A stretch of DNA of 64,000 nt. Source: an uncultured Holdemanella sp. GTDB lineage: Bacteria > Bacillota_I > Bacilli_A > Erysipelotrichales > Erysipelotrichaceae. A model generated the notes under the pieces. It saw nothing but the letters and a program-made list of their open reading frames with translations. It ran no database searches and had not been told where the DNA came from. Position 1 is the stretch's first letter. Each line of letters starts with the position of its first letter. The position numbers and the translations under genes are program-made. Below are positions 26,834 through 34,879 of this stretch, one piece after another. The stretch covers positions 91,962-155,961 of the forward strand of contig NZ_CAKVMR010000001.1 in the NCBI RefSeq assembly GCF_934772795.1. The letters are read 5' to 3'.

Positions 26834-27568
26834 ATGGGAAGACATTTTGAGGTTCGTGCTGCAGCAATGCAGAAGACAGCCAATGCGAAGGCAAAAATTT
26901 ATTCAAGATATTCTAAAGAGATTTTAGTTGCTGCAAAGAACGGTGACCCTAATCCAGATATGAACCAAACTTTAAAGAAGGCGATTGATCGTGCGAAGGC
27001 AAACAACGTGCCTGCAGACGTAATCAAGCGTGCTATCGAAAAAGCGAAAAGTAGTGCAGATGAAAGTTATTCAAGTGCTCGTTATGAAGGATTTGGACAG
27101 GGTGCAGGATCTACAATCATCATTGATTGTTTAACAGATAACGCAAACCGTACTATCGCAAACTTAAGAGCTTGTTTCAATAAATCACACGCTAAATTAG
27201 GCGTTGGTGGATCTGTATCATTTGGATATGAACACTTAGGTGTAATCGTAATTCAATATGATAATGAAGAAGCTATGATGGATGCATTATTAGAAGCAGA
27301 AATCGAATTAAATGACATTGAAATCGAAGAAGGATACATGACAATTACGGTAGATCCAACACAATTGGATGACGCAAAAGTTGTTGTTGAAAAATTGATT
27401 CCTGATGTTAAATTTGAAGTCTTAGAAGATAAGATGATCCCAAATGAAGAAGTTGAACTTCATGGTGAAGATTTAACTTTATTCAAACGTTTAGTTACTT
27501 TACTAGATGAAGTGGATGATGTACAAAATGTATATCACAATGTTTCAAATCTAGATGAAGCTGAATAA
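26834..27568 (+). CDS. yebC: YebC/PmpR-family protein
   Basis: A 244-residue YebC/TACO1 protein beginning MGRHFEVRAAAMQKTANAKA. The family core DRAKANNVPADVIKRAIEKAK and YEGFGQGAGSTIIIDCLTDN is intact. Members were long annotated as transcription regulators; recent work assigns a role in relieving ribosome stalling. The MGRHFEV start differs from the MAGHSKW of most bacterial YebC and is typical of Mollicutes and Erysipelotrichia (recalled, not searched). AAAGGTG precedes the ATG. Confidence 0.9.
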   Translation: MGRHFEVRAAAMQKTANAKAKIYSRYSKEILVAAKNGDPNPDMNQTLKKAIDRAKANNVPADVIKRAIEKAKSSADESYSSARYEGFGQGAGSTIIIDCLTDNANRTIANLRACFNKSHAKLGVGGSVSFGYEHLGVIVIQYDNEEAMMDALLEAEIELNDIEIEEGYMTITVDPTQLDDAKVVVEKLIPDVKFEVLEDKMIPNEEVELHGEDLTLFKRLVTLLDEVDDVQNVYHNVSNLDEAE

Positions 27569-27579
27569 TTAATCCTAAG

Positions 27580-27772
27580 AAAAAGAAGAAGATAAGGATA
27601 TACTGTAGAGAGAAAATGGCTGGTGAAAATTTTCGTAGAATACTTATTGGGACACTTTGGAGGAGTTGGACAAAAACCAACCGTTGGTCGCGTTAAGACT
27701 TGAGGTGTATACTTTACGTATAAAATAAGGTGGTACCGCGTTTAAAACGTCCTTATATCAGGGCGTTTTTTT
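27580..27772 (+). promoter_or_regulatory. T-box riboswitch in front of hisS-aspS
   Basis: A leader of about 190 bases with AGAGAG (27608-27613), a GGCTGGTGAAAATTTTCG apical element, a specifier region GGGACACTTTGGAGG, the T-box sequence AAGGTGGTACCGCG (27727-27740), and a terminator. The T-box binds the acceptor end of uncharged tRNA and prevents termination. The specifier segment holds GAC (Asp) followed by A, the usual purine after a specifier, and overlapping CAC (His). The exact 5' end and promoter are not clear. Confidence 0.88.
27744..27772 (+). terminator. T-box terminator stem
   Basis: AAACGTCC pairs with GGGCGTTT (one G-T pair) around an 8-base loop, followed by seven T. Its left side follows the T-box sequence, as expected for a terminator competing with the antiterminator. 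Confidence 0.85.
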
Positions 27773-27795
27773 GTTTATTTAAAGGAGGAAAACGC

Positions 27796-29106
27796 ATGGC
27801 ATATCAAATTCCTAGAGGTTGTCAGGATGTATTTGGAGAAGAATCTTACAAATGGCAAGCTCTTGAACAAACATTAAGAAGTTTCTGTTACATGTATAAC
27901 TACGATGAAATTCGTACACCAATTTTTGAACATACAGAAGTCTTTAAAAGAGAAAATGATTCAAGTGATATGGTAAACAAAGAGATGTATACTTTTAAAC
28001 TTGAAAACTCAAAAACATCATTAACACTTCGTCCTGAAGGAACTGCAGGTGTTGTTCGTAGTTTCGTGGAAAATAAAATGTTCGCAAATCCAGATCTACC
28101 CGCAAAATTCTACTATATGGGACCTATGTCAAGACATGAACGTCCTCAAAAAGGTAGAATGCGTATCTTTAACCAGTTTGGAGTAGAGGCTTTAGGTGTT
28201 AAAAGTCCTTATGTCGATGTAGAAACGATCGTACTTGCATTTTCAATTTTAAAATCACTAGGTTTAAATGACATTAAAGTTTGCCTAAATACATTAGGTG
28301 ATGATGAGTCTCGTGCAAACTATCGTAGTGCATTAAAAGAATATTTTGCGCCATATGTGGATGAATTGTGTGGTGACTGTAAGCGTCGTTATGAACAAAA
28401 TCCATTGCGTATTTTAGATTGTAAAGTCGATCATGATCATGAATGTATGAAGAATGCACCTAAGATGTCAGACTACTTGAATGAAGCAAGTCAAGAATAT
28501 TTCAATACAGTATGTGAATTATTAGATAAACTAGAAATTCCTTACGAAGTCGATGATAAATTAGTTCGTGGTTTGGATTACTATACGCACACAGTATTTG
28601 AAATTGTATCTATGAATAAAGAAATGGGTGCACAATCAACTGTTTTAGCTGGTGGACGTTATGATGGATTGATTTCATACTTTGGTGGACCAGAAGGCAT
28701 GAGCGGTATTGGATGGGCTCTAGGTATGGAGCGATTATTGATTGCCTTAGAAGCTGAAGGTATTGAATTAGAACAAAAACCGGCTTTAGATGCGTATGTA
28801 ATGTGTCTTGATCAAGAAGCTAGAACCTATGCGTTTGAAGTGTTGACTGAACTTAGAGCGTATGGATATCGTTGTGATATGGATATGATGGAAAGAAGCT
28901 TTAAGGCACAATTTAAGGCTGTGGATCGTTCAAAGGCTAAACTTGCGATTTTGATTGGTAAATCGGAATTGGAAGAAAAGAAAGTCACAGTTAAAAATAT
29001 TGCACACAAAGAACAAGAAGCTATTAGTGTTGATGAATTGATTCCTTATGTTGACTCTTTATTAGAAGAAGAAAGTCATCATCATCACGAGCATGAAGGA
29101 GAATAG
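27796..29106 (+). CDS. hisS: Histidyl-tRNA synthetase
   Basis: A 436-residue class II synthetase. Motif 2 region GPMSRHERPQKGRMRIFNQFG, the histidine-specific LVRGLDYYTHTVFE, and motif 3 GGRYDGLISYFGGP with GIGWALGMERL are all present, followed by the anticodon-binding domain. The C-terminus carries an unusual natural tail with four consecutive histidines among acidic residues. The start is the ATG at 27796 behind AAAGGAGGAA; an earlier in-frame ATG lies in the T-box. aspS follows 2 bases later. Confidence 0.95.
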   Translation: MAYQIPRGCQDVFGEESYKWQALEQTLRSFCYMYNYDEIRTPIFEHTEVFKRENDSSDMVNKEMYTFKLENSKTSLTLRPEGTAGVVRSFVENKMFANPDLPAKFYYMGPMSRHERPQKGRMRIFNQFGVEALGVKSPYVDVETIVLAFSILKSLGLNDIKVCLNTLGDDESRANYRSALKEYFAPYVDELCGDCKRRYEQNPLRILDCKVDHDHECMKNAPKMSDYLNEASQEYFNTVCELLDKLEIPYEVDDKLVRGLDYYTHTVFEIVSMNKEMGAQSTVLAGGRYDGLISYFGGPEGMSGIGWALGMERLLIALEAEGIELEQKPALDAYVMCLDQEARTYAFEVLTELRAYGYRCDMDMMERSFKAQFKAVDRSKAKLAILIGKSELEEKKVTVKNIAHKEQEAISVDELIPYVDSLLEEESHHHHEHEGE

Positions 29107-29108
29107 AA

Positions 29109-30845
29109 ATGTATAGAACACATAACAATGGAGAATTACGTCTAGCCAATGTGAATGAAGAAGTCACATTGTGTGGATGGGTCAGTAAACGTAGAAACTT
29201 TGGAGCTTTGGTCTTCATCGATTTAAGAGATCGCTATGGTATTACACAGTTGGTTTTCAATGAAGATATTGCAGCACAAATCAGTGATGTACGTAATGAA
29301 TATGTACTTCAAGTAAAGGGTACAGTTGTAGAAAGAAAAGACAAAAACCCTAAGCTTGAAACAGGTGAAATTGAAGTTGTAGTTAGTAAAGTAAAAATTG
29401 TCAATACAGCTATTACTACACCAATGATCATTGCGGATGAAACCGATGCTTTAGAGGATACGCGTTTAAAATATCGTTATTTGGATTTAAGAAGACCGGT
29501 TCTTCAAAAGAACCTAATCTTAAGAAACCGTATTACTTTATTAGTTCGTAACTACTTAGCTAAATATGGTTTTACAGAAGTTGAAACACCTATTTTATGT
29601 CGTTCGACTCCAGAAGGTGCACGTGACTATTTAGTGCCTAGTCGTATTAGTAAAGGCGAATTCTATGCACTTCCACAATCACCTCAGCTATACAAACAGC
29701 TATTGATGGTCGGTGGAATGGATCGTTATTTCCAGATTGCTCGTTGTTTTAGAGATGAAGATTTAAGAGCTGATCGTCAGCCAGAATTCTCACAGATCGA
29801 TATTGAAATGAGTTTTGTGGATGAAGAAGACATTTGGTCAATGACAGAAGGTTTAATGAAAGAAATCTTTAAAGATATTAAGGGAATTGATCTACCTGAA
29901 TTTAAGCGTATTCCATATGATACTTGTATGGAAAAATATGGTTCTGATAAACCAGACTTACGTTTTGATATGCCTTTATACAATGTTAGTGAAGTATTCG
30001 CAAATACGGAATTCAAAGTATTTGAAAACTGCTTAAATGAAGGTGGTATTATCCAAGCTATGAATGTTAAGAATGGTGCGGATAAGTTCTCAAGAAAACA
30101 ATTGGATAAACTACAAGATTATGTAAAGGTTTATGGTGCAAAAGCACTTGCGAATTTAAAATTAACAGCCGAAGGCTTTGCGGGTAGTGTTACAAAAGTA
30201 TTGTCTGATGCTGAAAAAGAAGCATTACGCACTATGTTGAACATGGAAGAAAATGATATTGTATTCTTTGTAGCGGATAAAAAGAAAGTGGCTCAAACAT
30301 CACTTGGTGCATTGCGTGTGAAATTAGGTCATGATTTAGATTTAATCAACAAAGATGCCTATGAATTCTTATGGGTTACAGATTTCCCAATGTTTGAATA
30401 TGATGAAAACGAAAATCGTTATGTAGCTGCTCACCACCCATTTACTTCACCGAACTTAGAAGATGTTGATAAATTGATGAGTGATCCAGCAAATTGTTAT
30501 TCTAGAGCCTATGACTTAGTATTAAATGGATATGAATTATTATCTGGATCGATTCGTATTCATGATCAAAAACTTCAAGAAAAAGTATTTGAAGCTATTG
30601 GCATGACTTTAGAAGAAGCACATGAAAAATTCAGCTGGTTTATGGATGCATTCCAATATGGAACTCCACCTCATGGAGGTGTAGGTATTGGTCTAGAACG
30701 TTTAACTATGATTCTAGCTGGTACTGACAATATCCGTGATGTAGTGGCATTCCCTAAAACAGCTAGTGCATCCGATCTAATGGCACAAGCACCAAGTCCA
30801 GTAGATCCAGCACAATTAAAAGAATTAGGTATTGAAACTAAGTAA
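29109..30845 (+). CDS. aspS: Aspartyl-tRNA synthetase
   Basis: A 578-residue bacterial-type AspRS. The N-terminal OB fold reads LCGWVSKRRNFGALVFIDLRD. Class II motif 2 is FRDEDLRADRQPEFSQIDIEMSF in part, the GAD insertion domain lies in the middle, and motif 3 is GIGLERLTMIL. It charges tRNA-Asp. It shares the T-box leader with hisS and ends just before a strong terminator. Confidence 0.95.
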   Translation: MYRTHNNGELRLANVNEEVTLCGWVSKRRNFGALVFIDLRDRYGITQLVFNEDIAAQISDVRNEYVLQVKGTVVERKDKNPKLETGEIEVVVSKVKIVNTAITTPMIIADETDALEDTRLKYRYLDLRRPVLQKNLILRNRITLLVRNYLAKYGFTEVETPILCRSTPEGARDYLVPSRISKGEFYALPQSPQLYKQLLMVGGMDRYFQIARCFRDEDLRADRQPEFSQIDIEMSFVDEEDIWSMTEGLMKEIFKDIKGIDLPEFKRIPYDTCMEKYGSDKPDLRFDMPLYNVSEVFANTEFKVFENCLNEGGIIQAMNVKNGADKFSRKQLDKLQDYVKVYGAKALANLKLTAEGFAGSVTKVLSDAEKEALRTMLNMEENDIVFFVADKKKVAQTSLGALRVKLGHDLDLINKDAYEFLWVTDFPMFEYDENENRYVAAHHPFTSPNLEDVDKLMSDPANCYSRAYDLVLNGYELLSGSIRIHDQKLQEKVFEAIGMTLEEAHEKFSWFMDAFQYGTPPHGGVGIGLERLTMILAGTDNIRDVVAFPKTASASDLMAQAPSPVDPAQLKELGIETK

Positions 30846-30872
30846 GACAGGAATTTTTCCTGTCTTTTTTTC
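30846..30872 (+). terminator. Terminator of hisS-aspS
   Basis: GACAGGAA pairs with TTCCTGTC around a 3-base loop, followed by eight T (30865-30872). Confidence 0.9.
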
Positions 30873-31025
30873 GATAAAGAGATTAAATTTGATTTTAGAT
30901 GCACGTTTATTAATTGTAACAATTTTTTTTGCATTTGAATTGGTACATTTTTGCATGTATCATACTTTAAAAGATTGAAGAACGTTAAATAAGCAATCAA
31001 TGACCATTCATTTGTAGAATTGAAA

Positions 31026-31044
31026 AGACGAGTGTAACTCGTCT
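31026..31044 (-). terminator. Terminator after the toxin gene
   Basis: AGACGAG (31026-31032) and CTCGTCT (31038-31044) form a 7-bp stem; on the minus strand the next bases are TTTTC. It lies 9 bases past the toxin stop. Confidence 0.6.
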
Positions 31045-31053
31045 AGTAAAAAA

Positions 31054-31353
31054 TTATTTAATTTTATTTTCGTAATCTTGGAATTGATGATAAATACCAT
31101 CCACAAAAACTGGGTACAACAAGAAATATTTAGTTTTATCTAAATTTAATCTTCGATACCCCAAGCTTTGAAGTCTAGGATTCAAACATAGTTGAAATGA
31201 TTCAGCAGAATTACTTAATACGAATTTTCCATTTTCAACAGAATCGATAAAATGACAGGCTGCTTGTTTATTACGCAAGTGAAAAAGTAGGCATTCTACA
31301 ATAGAATCCATATCTTCCTTTGCATTTTCAGTAAATATTACTTTATAGTCCAT
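31054..31353 (-). CDS. RelE/ParE-family toxin
   Basis: A 99-residue protein with the RelE/ParE fold pattern: MDYKVIFTENAKEDMDSIVE at the start, a central LGYRRLNLDKTKYFLLYPVFVDG and a short end. Members either cut mRNA on the ribosome or inhibit gyrase; which applies here is not clear. It overlaps the antitoxin gene by 11 bases, the usual arrangement with the antitoxin first. Confidence 0.8.
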   Translation of the reverse strand: MDYKVIFTENAKEDMDSIVECLLFHLRNKQAACHFIDSVENGKFVLSNSAESFQLCLNPRLQSLGYRRLNLDKTKYFLLYPVFVDGIYHQFQDYENKIK

Positions 31354-31636
31354 ATTTATTTCTAATGCTATCTATTGCTATATCTGCATCTATTACTTTT
31401 CCTTCTCTAGATTGAACTCTAGAAGAGGCAAGTCTATCCAAAAATTCATCTTCTGTCATAATTTTCATCTCTTTTGTTTTATTGAGCTTTTTTATTTCAA
31501 AAGGAATTCCATCATAAGCAACCGCCTGAGTTAAAAACATTCGAATTGCGCTAGTGGTATCTGTACCTAATTCCTTAAATAATGCATCTGCCTTAGATTT
31601 TAAATCATCATCAACTCTTACTTGAATAGTAGACAT
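31343..31636 (-). CDS. RelB/DinJ-family antitoxin
   Basis: A 97-residue ribbon-helix-helix antitoxin. STIQVRVDDDLKSKADALFKEL and SAIRMFLTQAV match RelB/DinJ. The C-terminal half, rich in charged residues, would wrap the toxin. It should repress its own promoter. GGAGGTG lies upstream of the ATG. Confidence 0.85.
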   Translation of the reverse strand: MSTIQVRVDDDLKSKADALFKELGTDTTSAIRMFLTQAVAYDGIPFEIKKLNKTKEMKIMTEDEFLDRLASSRVQSREGKVIDADIAIDSIRNKYGL

Positions 31637-31658
31637 ACGGCATCACCTCCACATTTAA

Positions 31659-31687
31659 ATTATATGCAAATTCATTGCTAATGTTCA
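31659..31687 (-). promoter_or_regulatory. Promoter of the toxin-antitoxin pair
   Basis: Minus-strand TGAACA (31687-31682) and TATAAT (31664-31659) with 17 bases between, about 23 bases before the antitoxin start. Confidence 0.55.
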
Positions 31688-31804
31688 TAAAAAGTATTAC
31701 TTATTAAATAGTAGTTGCTTTATTTTGTATCTAACAGGAATGTATGCTTCTGTGATCAAATTCATAAATCAGTTATCTTATCCAAAACTAATTTTCAATA
31801 AAAA

Positions 31805-31824
31805 AACAAGTCCTTAGACTTGTT
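31805..31824 (-). terminator. Terminator after the HD hydrolase gene
   Basis: AACAAGTC / GACTTGTT with a 4-base loop; on the minus strand seven T follow. The stem covers the stop codon of the HD gene. Confidence 0.85.
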
Positions 31825-32395
31825 CATCTAGAAAATATGTAGCCTCCATATCAGCTGTACTGAGCGCAAAGGCTAAAGGGAACATTTCAAAAGCTTTACC
31901 CACATTATTTACCGGGTCGCTTCCAGAAAATCCCATATGATAACGAATCGCAAAAGCTTCTTCACGACTAATACGCATGAATGGCTGAATCATATAGACA
32001 CTTTTTTCACCATGCCCAAAAGGAATGTCATCTTCAAATTCAAAGACATCGACTTGTTTCCACTCACCATTAATTTTCTTGTTTCGTGTGCCTTTTTTAT
32101 AGACACCAATTTTACATACATCATGTAAAAGGGCAACTAATGCGATGGTTTCATCGCTGTAGTTCATTTTATATGTGTCCTTTACTCGTTGTCTTGATAG
32201 ATAGTCCTTTAGACAATGATACACATGTACACTATGCGCACAAAGACCGCCTTCCATATTGCCATGAAAACGTGTACTTGCAGGAGCTGTAAAAAAATCA
32301 GAGTGAGGTCCTTCTAGAAATTCTAGAAAGGCATCGGCACCTTCACGATGGATATTTTCTTTATAGATTTGAATAAATTCTTCTTTTGCGTTCAT
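31814..32395 (-). CDS. HD-domain phosphohydrolase
   Basis: A 193-residue protein with metal-binding HD motifs: GGLCAHSVHVYHCLK, then VALLHDVCKIG, and later histidines in FGHGEKS and RYHMG. HD enzymes hydrolyse nucleotides or phosphate esters; the substrate is not known. The gene begins 14 bases after the predicted 3' end of the 6S-like RNA on the same strand and has no separate promoter that I can see, so it may depend on read-through from that RNA gene. Confidence 0.8.
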   Translation of the reverse strand: MNAKEEFIQIYKENIHREGADAFLEFLEGPHSDFFTAPASTRFHGNMEGGLCAHSVHVYHCLKDYLSRQRVKDTYKMNYSDETIALVALLHDVCKIGVYKKGTRNKKINGEWKQVDVFEFEDDIPFGHGEKSVYMIQPFMRISREEAFAIRYHMGFSGSDPVNNVGKAFEMFPLAFALSTADMEATYFLDEQV

Positions 32396-32409
32396 ACTTT
32401 TTACCTATT

Positions 32410-32566
32410 TAAAAAGCCCAAGAACATGAGATCTTTCCCTGTTAAGTACAGGTGGGTAATCTGTGAACAGCATTAGGATCCCCACGCGTAGCGGGTCTTC
32501 AACACAACAATTCAACATCCGATTTCCCTTATCTCGAGTGTAGGAAAAATTAATGTCCTTAGGCAT
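32410..32566 (-). ncRNA. ssrS: Candidate 6S RNA
   Basis: About 157 nt on the minus strand. The 5' end GCCUAAGGACAU and 3' end AUGUUCUUGGGC pair over 12 bp, and the 3' arm runs into UUUUU. A second helix UUUUUCCU with AGGGAAAGA follows inside, and a terminal hairpin CCCGC-UACGC-GUGGG sits at the centre. A long rod of paired ends with internal loops and a terminal hairpin is the 6S architecture, in which the RNA binds the housekeeping RNA polymerase. I identified it from structure and position, not by a model search. Confidence 0.62.
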
Positions 32567-32570
32567 TTCT

Positions 32571-32599
32571 ATAATAACGAACTTCATACTAGAATACAA
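32571..32599 (-). promoter_or_regulatory. Promoter of the 6S-like RNA
   Basis: Minus-strand TTGTAT (32599-32594) and TATTAT (32576-32571) with a 17-base spacer, ending 5-7 bases before the predicted RNA start. Confidence 0.7.
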
Positions 32600-32674
32600 G
32601 TCTTGACATTTTAGTACCAAATGTGCATGGTTGCAAGTCCCCTTAAAAACAAGTAAAATAAAAAAGGTGAAATT

Positions 32675-33499
32675 ATGGATGGAATTTTAATTATTGATAA
32701 ACCGTATGGTATGACAAGCCATGATGTTGTAAATTGGCTTCGAAAAAAATATAAACAAAAAAAATTTGGACACACTGGAACATTGGATCCAAACGCAACG
32801 GGTGTTTTGGTTGTTCTTTGTGGAAAGTCTTGTAAATTATTACAGTTTTTAAGTGATACCGATAAAGAATATATTGGCCAGATTGAATTTGGCAAAAGTA
32901 CTTCTACTGATGATATTTGGGGTGAGGTGGAAGCTGAAAAAGAAATCAATTGGGATTTTTCTTTTAATGACGAACTTCAAAAATTTGTCGGAAAGAACCA
33001 TCAATTGGTGCCAAAGACATCGAATAAAAAAGTGAATGGAAAAAAATTAATGGACTATCAAAGAGAAGGATTAGAAGTTCCTAAAGTCTATAGTGATATT
33101 GAAATTTATTCGATGGAAGATCTAGGTAACTATAGCTTTAAAGTGGCTTGTTCAAGTGGTACGTATGTTCGTAGTATTTGTAGAGATCTTGCTCTTAACA
33201 CAAACAATCTAGGTTGTATGAAAAGTTTAAGACGAACGAAAGTGGGGCGCTTTACCATTGATCAGGCACAAACTCTTGAAGATCTTGAAACACAAGAACC
33301 AGTCTTATATCCATCAATCTATGTGTTGGATCATTTGGATAAAATCAACTATCAACCCATTCAAGATGTGTATCAAGGAAAACGCATTCGTTTAGAGAGT
33401 GAGAATCCAGAGGTATGTATTCTAGATGGTGAAGAGCCTGTCGCTATCTATGAAAAAGAGCGTGAAGGATTATTTAAAAGTAAAAGAGGATTATGGTAA
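32675..33499 (+). CDS. truB: tRNA pseudouridine(55) synthase
   Basis: A 274-residue TruB. GILIIDKPYGMTSHDVVNWL and KFGHTGTLDPNATGVL (with the catalytic aspartate) are the family signatures; YVRSICRDLA is in the third conserved segment. It makes pseudouridine 55 in the T-loop of tRNAs. A TTGACA box at 32612-32617 may serve as its -35 element. It is coupled to ribF, as in many Firmicutes, with its stop overlapping the ribF start. Confidence 0.95.
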   Translation: MDGILIIDKPYGMTSHDVVNWLRKKYKQKKFGHTGTLDPNATGVLVVLCGKSCKLLQFLSDTDKEYIGQIEFGKSTSTDDIWGEVEAEKEINWDFSFNDELQKFVGKNHQLVPKTSNKKVNGKKLMDYQREGLEVPKVYSDIEIYSMEDLGNYSFKVACSSGTYVRSICRDLALNTNNLGCMKSLRRTKVGRFTIDQAQTLEDLETQEPVLYPSIYVLDHLDKINYQPIQDVYQGKRIRLESENPEVCILDGEEPVAIYEKEREGLFKSKRGLW

Positions 33500-34476
33500 T
33501 GGAAGTCATTCGAATTGATTATTTACATGTACAAGAAAATTTGCCAAAGAGTTCTTGTTGTATTGGCTTCTTTGATGGTTTACATACTGGGCATCAGGCA
33601 TTAATTGAAAATTGTATTGTGAAGGCAAAAGAATTTGGGGTTAAAAGTGGTTTGATCACATTTGATCCAGATCCTTGGAAAATCTTCTTTCCGGACCGTG
33701 TATGTCGTCATATCACAACATTAGAAGATCGTATTCATTTGGCAAGCAGGATGGGTATTGAAGTGATGTATGTCATTACTTTCTCTAAAGATTTTGCAGC
33801 TTTAGATGTGGATGCCTTTCATATGTTGTTAAAAAAGATGAATGTAGCCCATATTACTTGTGGTTTTGACTTTAAATATGCTTCGAAAAATACGGGGAAT
33901 GTAGATACAATTTCTTCGCAAAACTACTTCGATGTTTCTGTAATCGATAGTGTGAATTCGCAAAATGAAAAGATCTCATCTAGTCGCATTGAACCATTGA
34001 TCCAAAGTGGCAAGATTGATTTAGCGAATGAACTTTTAGGCTATATGTATTCGATTGAAGGTGTGATTGAACATGGCTTTAAACGTGGCAGCACACTCTT
34101 GAAGTTTCCAACCGCAAATCTAGGCGCAAACAAAGATTATCTTGTGCCATCCAGTGGGGTATATGCAGGCTTTGTATATGTGGATGATACATTTTATGGG
34201 GCGATGATCAATGTGGGAAACAATCCTACATTCGAAAACAAATCGGTTTCCATTGAGGCACATATCTTTGATTTTGATCAAGATATTTATGATCGACAAG
34301 TACGCTTTTTCTTCTTGAAAAAGACGCGCAATGAGATTCGTTTTGATGGTTTTGAAGCTTTAAAGAAACAGTTACAGAGTGATATTGTGACTTGTAAAAA
34401 TGTGATTTTACATGAAAAGAAGTATGTGAATAAAACAGCATCACTTTGGGATGCGAAAGTTTTTGAGTTTAAATGA
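33499..34476 (+). CDS. ribF: Bifunctional riboflavin kinase/FAD synthetase
   Basis: A 325-residue RibF. The N-terminal FAD synthetase domain has CCIGFFDGLHTGHQALI and LITFDPDPW. The C-terminal riboflavin kinase domain has GFKRGSTLLKFPTANL. It makes FMN and FAD, which Bcd and EtfAB in this window need. The ATG at 33499 overlaps the truB stop (TAATG) and has GAGG 9 bases upstream; an ATG at 33493 is also possible. Confidence 0.94.
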   Translation: MEVIRIDYLHVQENLPKSSCCIGFFDGLHTGHQALIENCIVKAKEFGVKSGLITFDPDPWKIFFPDRVCRHITTLEDRIHLASRMGIEVMYVITFSKDFAALDVDAFHMLLKKMNVAHITCGFDFKYASKNTGNVDTISSQNYFDVSVIDSVNSQNEKISSSRIEPLIQSGKIDLANELLGYMYSIEGVIEHGFKRGSTLLKFPTANLGANKDYLVPSSGVYAGFVYVDDTFYGAMINVGNNPTFENKSVSIEAHIFDFDQDIYDRQVRFFFLKKTRNEIRFDGFEALKKQLQSDIVTCKNVILHEKKYVNKTASLWDAKVFEFK

Positions 34477-34482
34477 CTTTTT

Positions 34483-34491
34483 TGGTATACT
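34483..34491 (+). promoter_or_regulatory. Extended -10 promoter before the Asp23-like gene
   Basis: TGG-TATACT at 34483-34491, 24 bases before the start codon. No clear -35 box. Confidence 0.4.
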
Positions 34492-34514
34492 AAAAGAGAA
34501 GTGAAGGTGAAATT

Positions 34515-34844
34515 ATGGCGAAAGAATATATCGAGCTAGAACCAGGCAATGAATATGGTGTTATTTCTTTAAATAAAACAGTTTTTTCTACAATCGCAAA
34601 GAACGTAATCGAAGAAGATGAAAATGTTCAGATTGCCGAAGGAACAAAACCATTTAAGGCAGGAATTATCACTCGTGTTGAAGGCAATAAATTGACTTTA
34701 TCAATTCCTGTAAAAGTCAACCACAAATCAAATGTGAGTGATGTTTGTTTAAATCTACAAAACAAGATCTTTGAAAGTATTTCTTATATGACAGACTTTA
34801 AACCTGAAGCGATTGAAATTCAGGTTACTGGATTTATTTTTTAG
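34515..34844 (+). CDS. Asp23/Gls24 (YloU)-family envelope stress protein
   Basis: A 109-residue protein of the Asp23/Gls24/DUF322 family, recognised from GVISLNKTVFSTIAKNVIEED and VSDVCLNLQNKIFESISYMTDF. Family members are small, soluble, and often linked to the inner face of the membrane and cell-wall stress. A close relative sits upstream of nusB in many Firmicutes. A short hairpin follows its stop. Confidence 0.78.
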   Translation: MAKEYIELEPGNEYGVISLNKTVFSTIAKNVIEEDENVQIAEGTKPFKAGIITRVEGNKLTLSIPVKVNHKSNVSDVCLNLQNKIFESISYMTDFKPEAIEIQVTGFIF

Positions 34845-34873
34845 GGAAATCTTTCAAAGGTTTCCTTTTTTTC
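34844..34873 (+). terminator. Hairpin/terminator after the Asp23-like gene
   Basis: GGGAAATCTTT pairs with AAAGGTTTCC (one G-T pair) around a tiny loop, followed by seven T (34866-34872). Confidence 0.65.
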
Positions 34874-34879
34874 AATTTT

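Noticed and set aside
32405..32620. A 71-residue minus-strand protein
   Set aside because: The frame runs across the promoter and length of the 6S-like RNA and has no ribosome binding site; RNA structure explains the region better.
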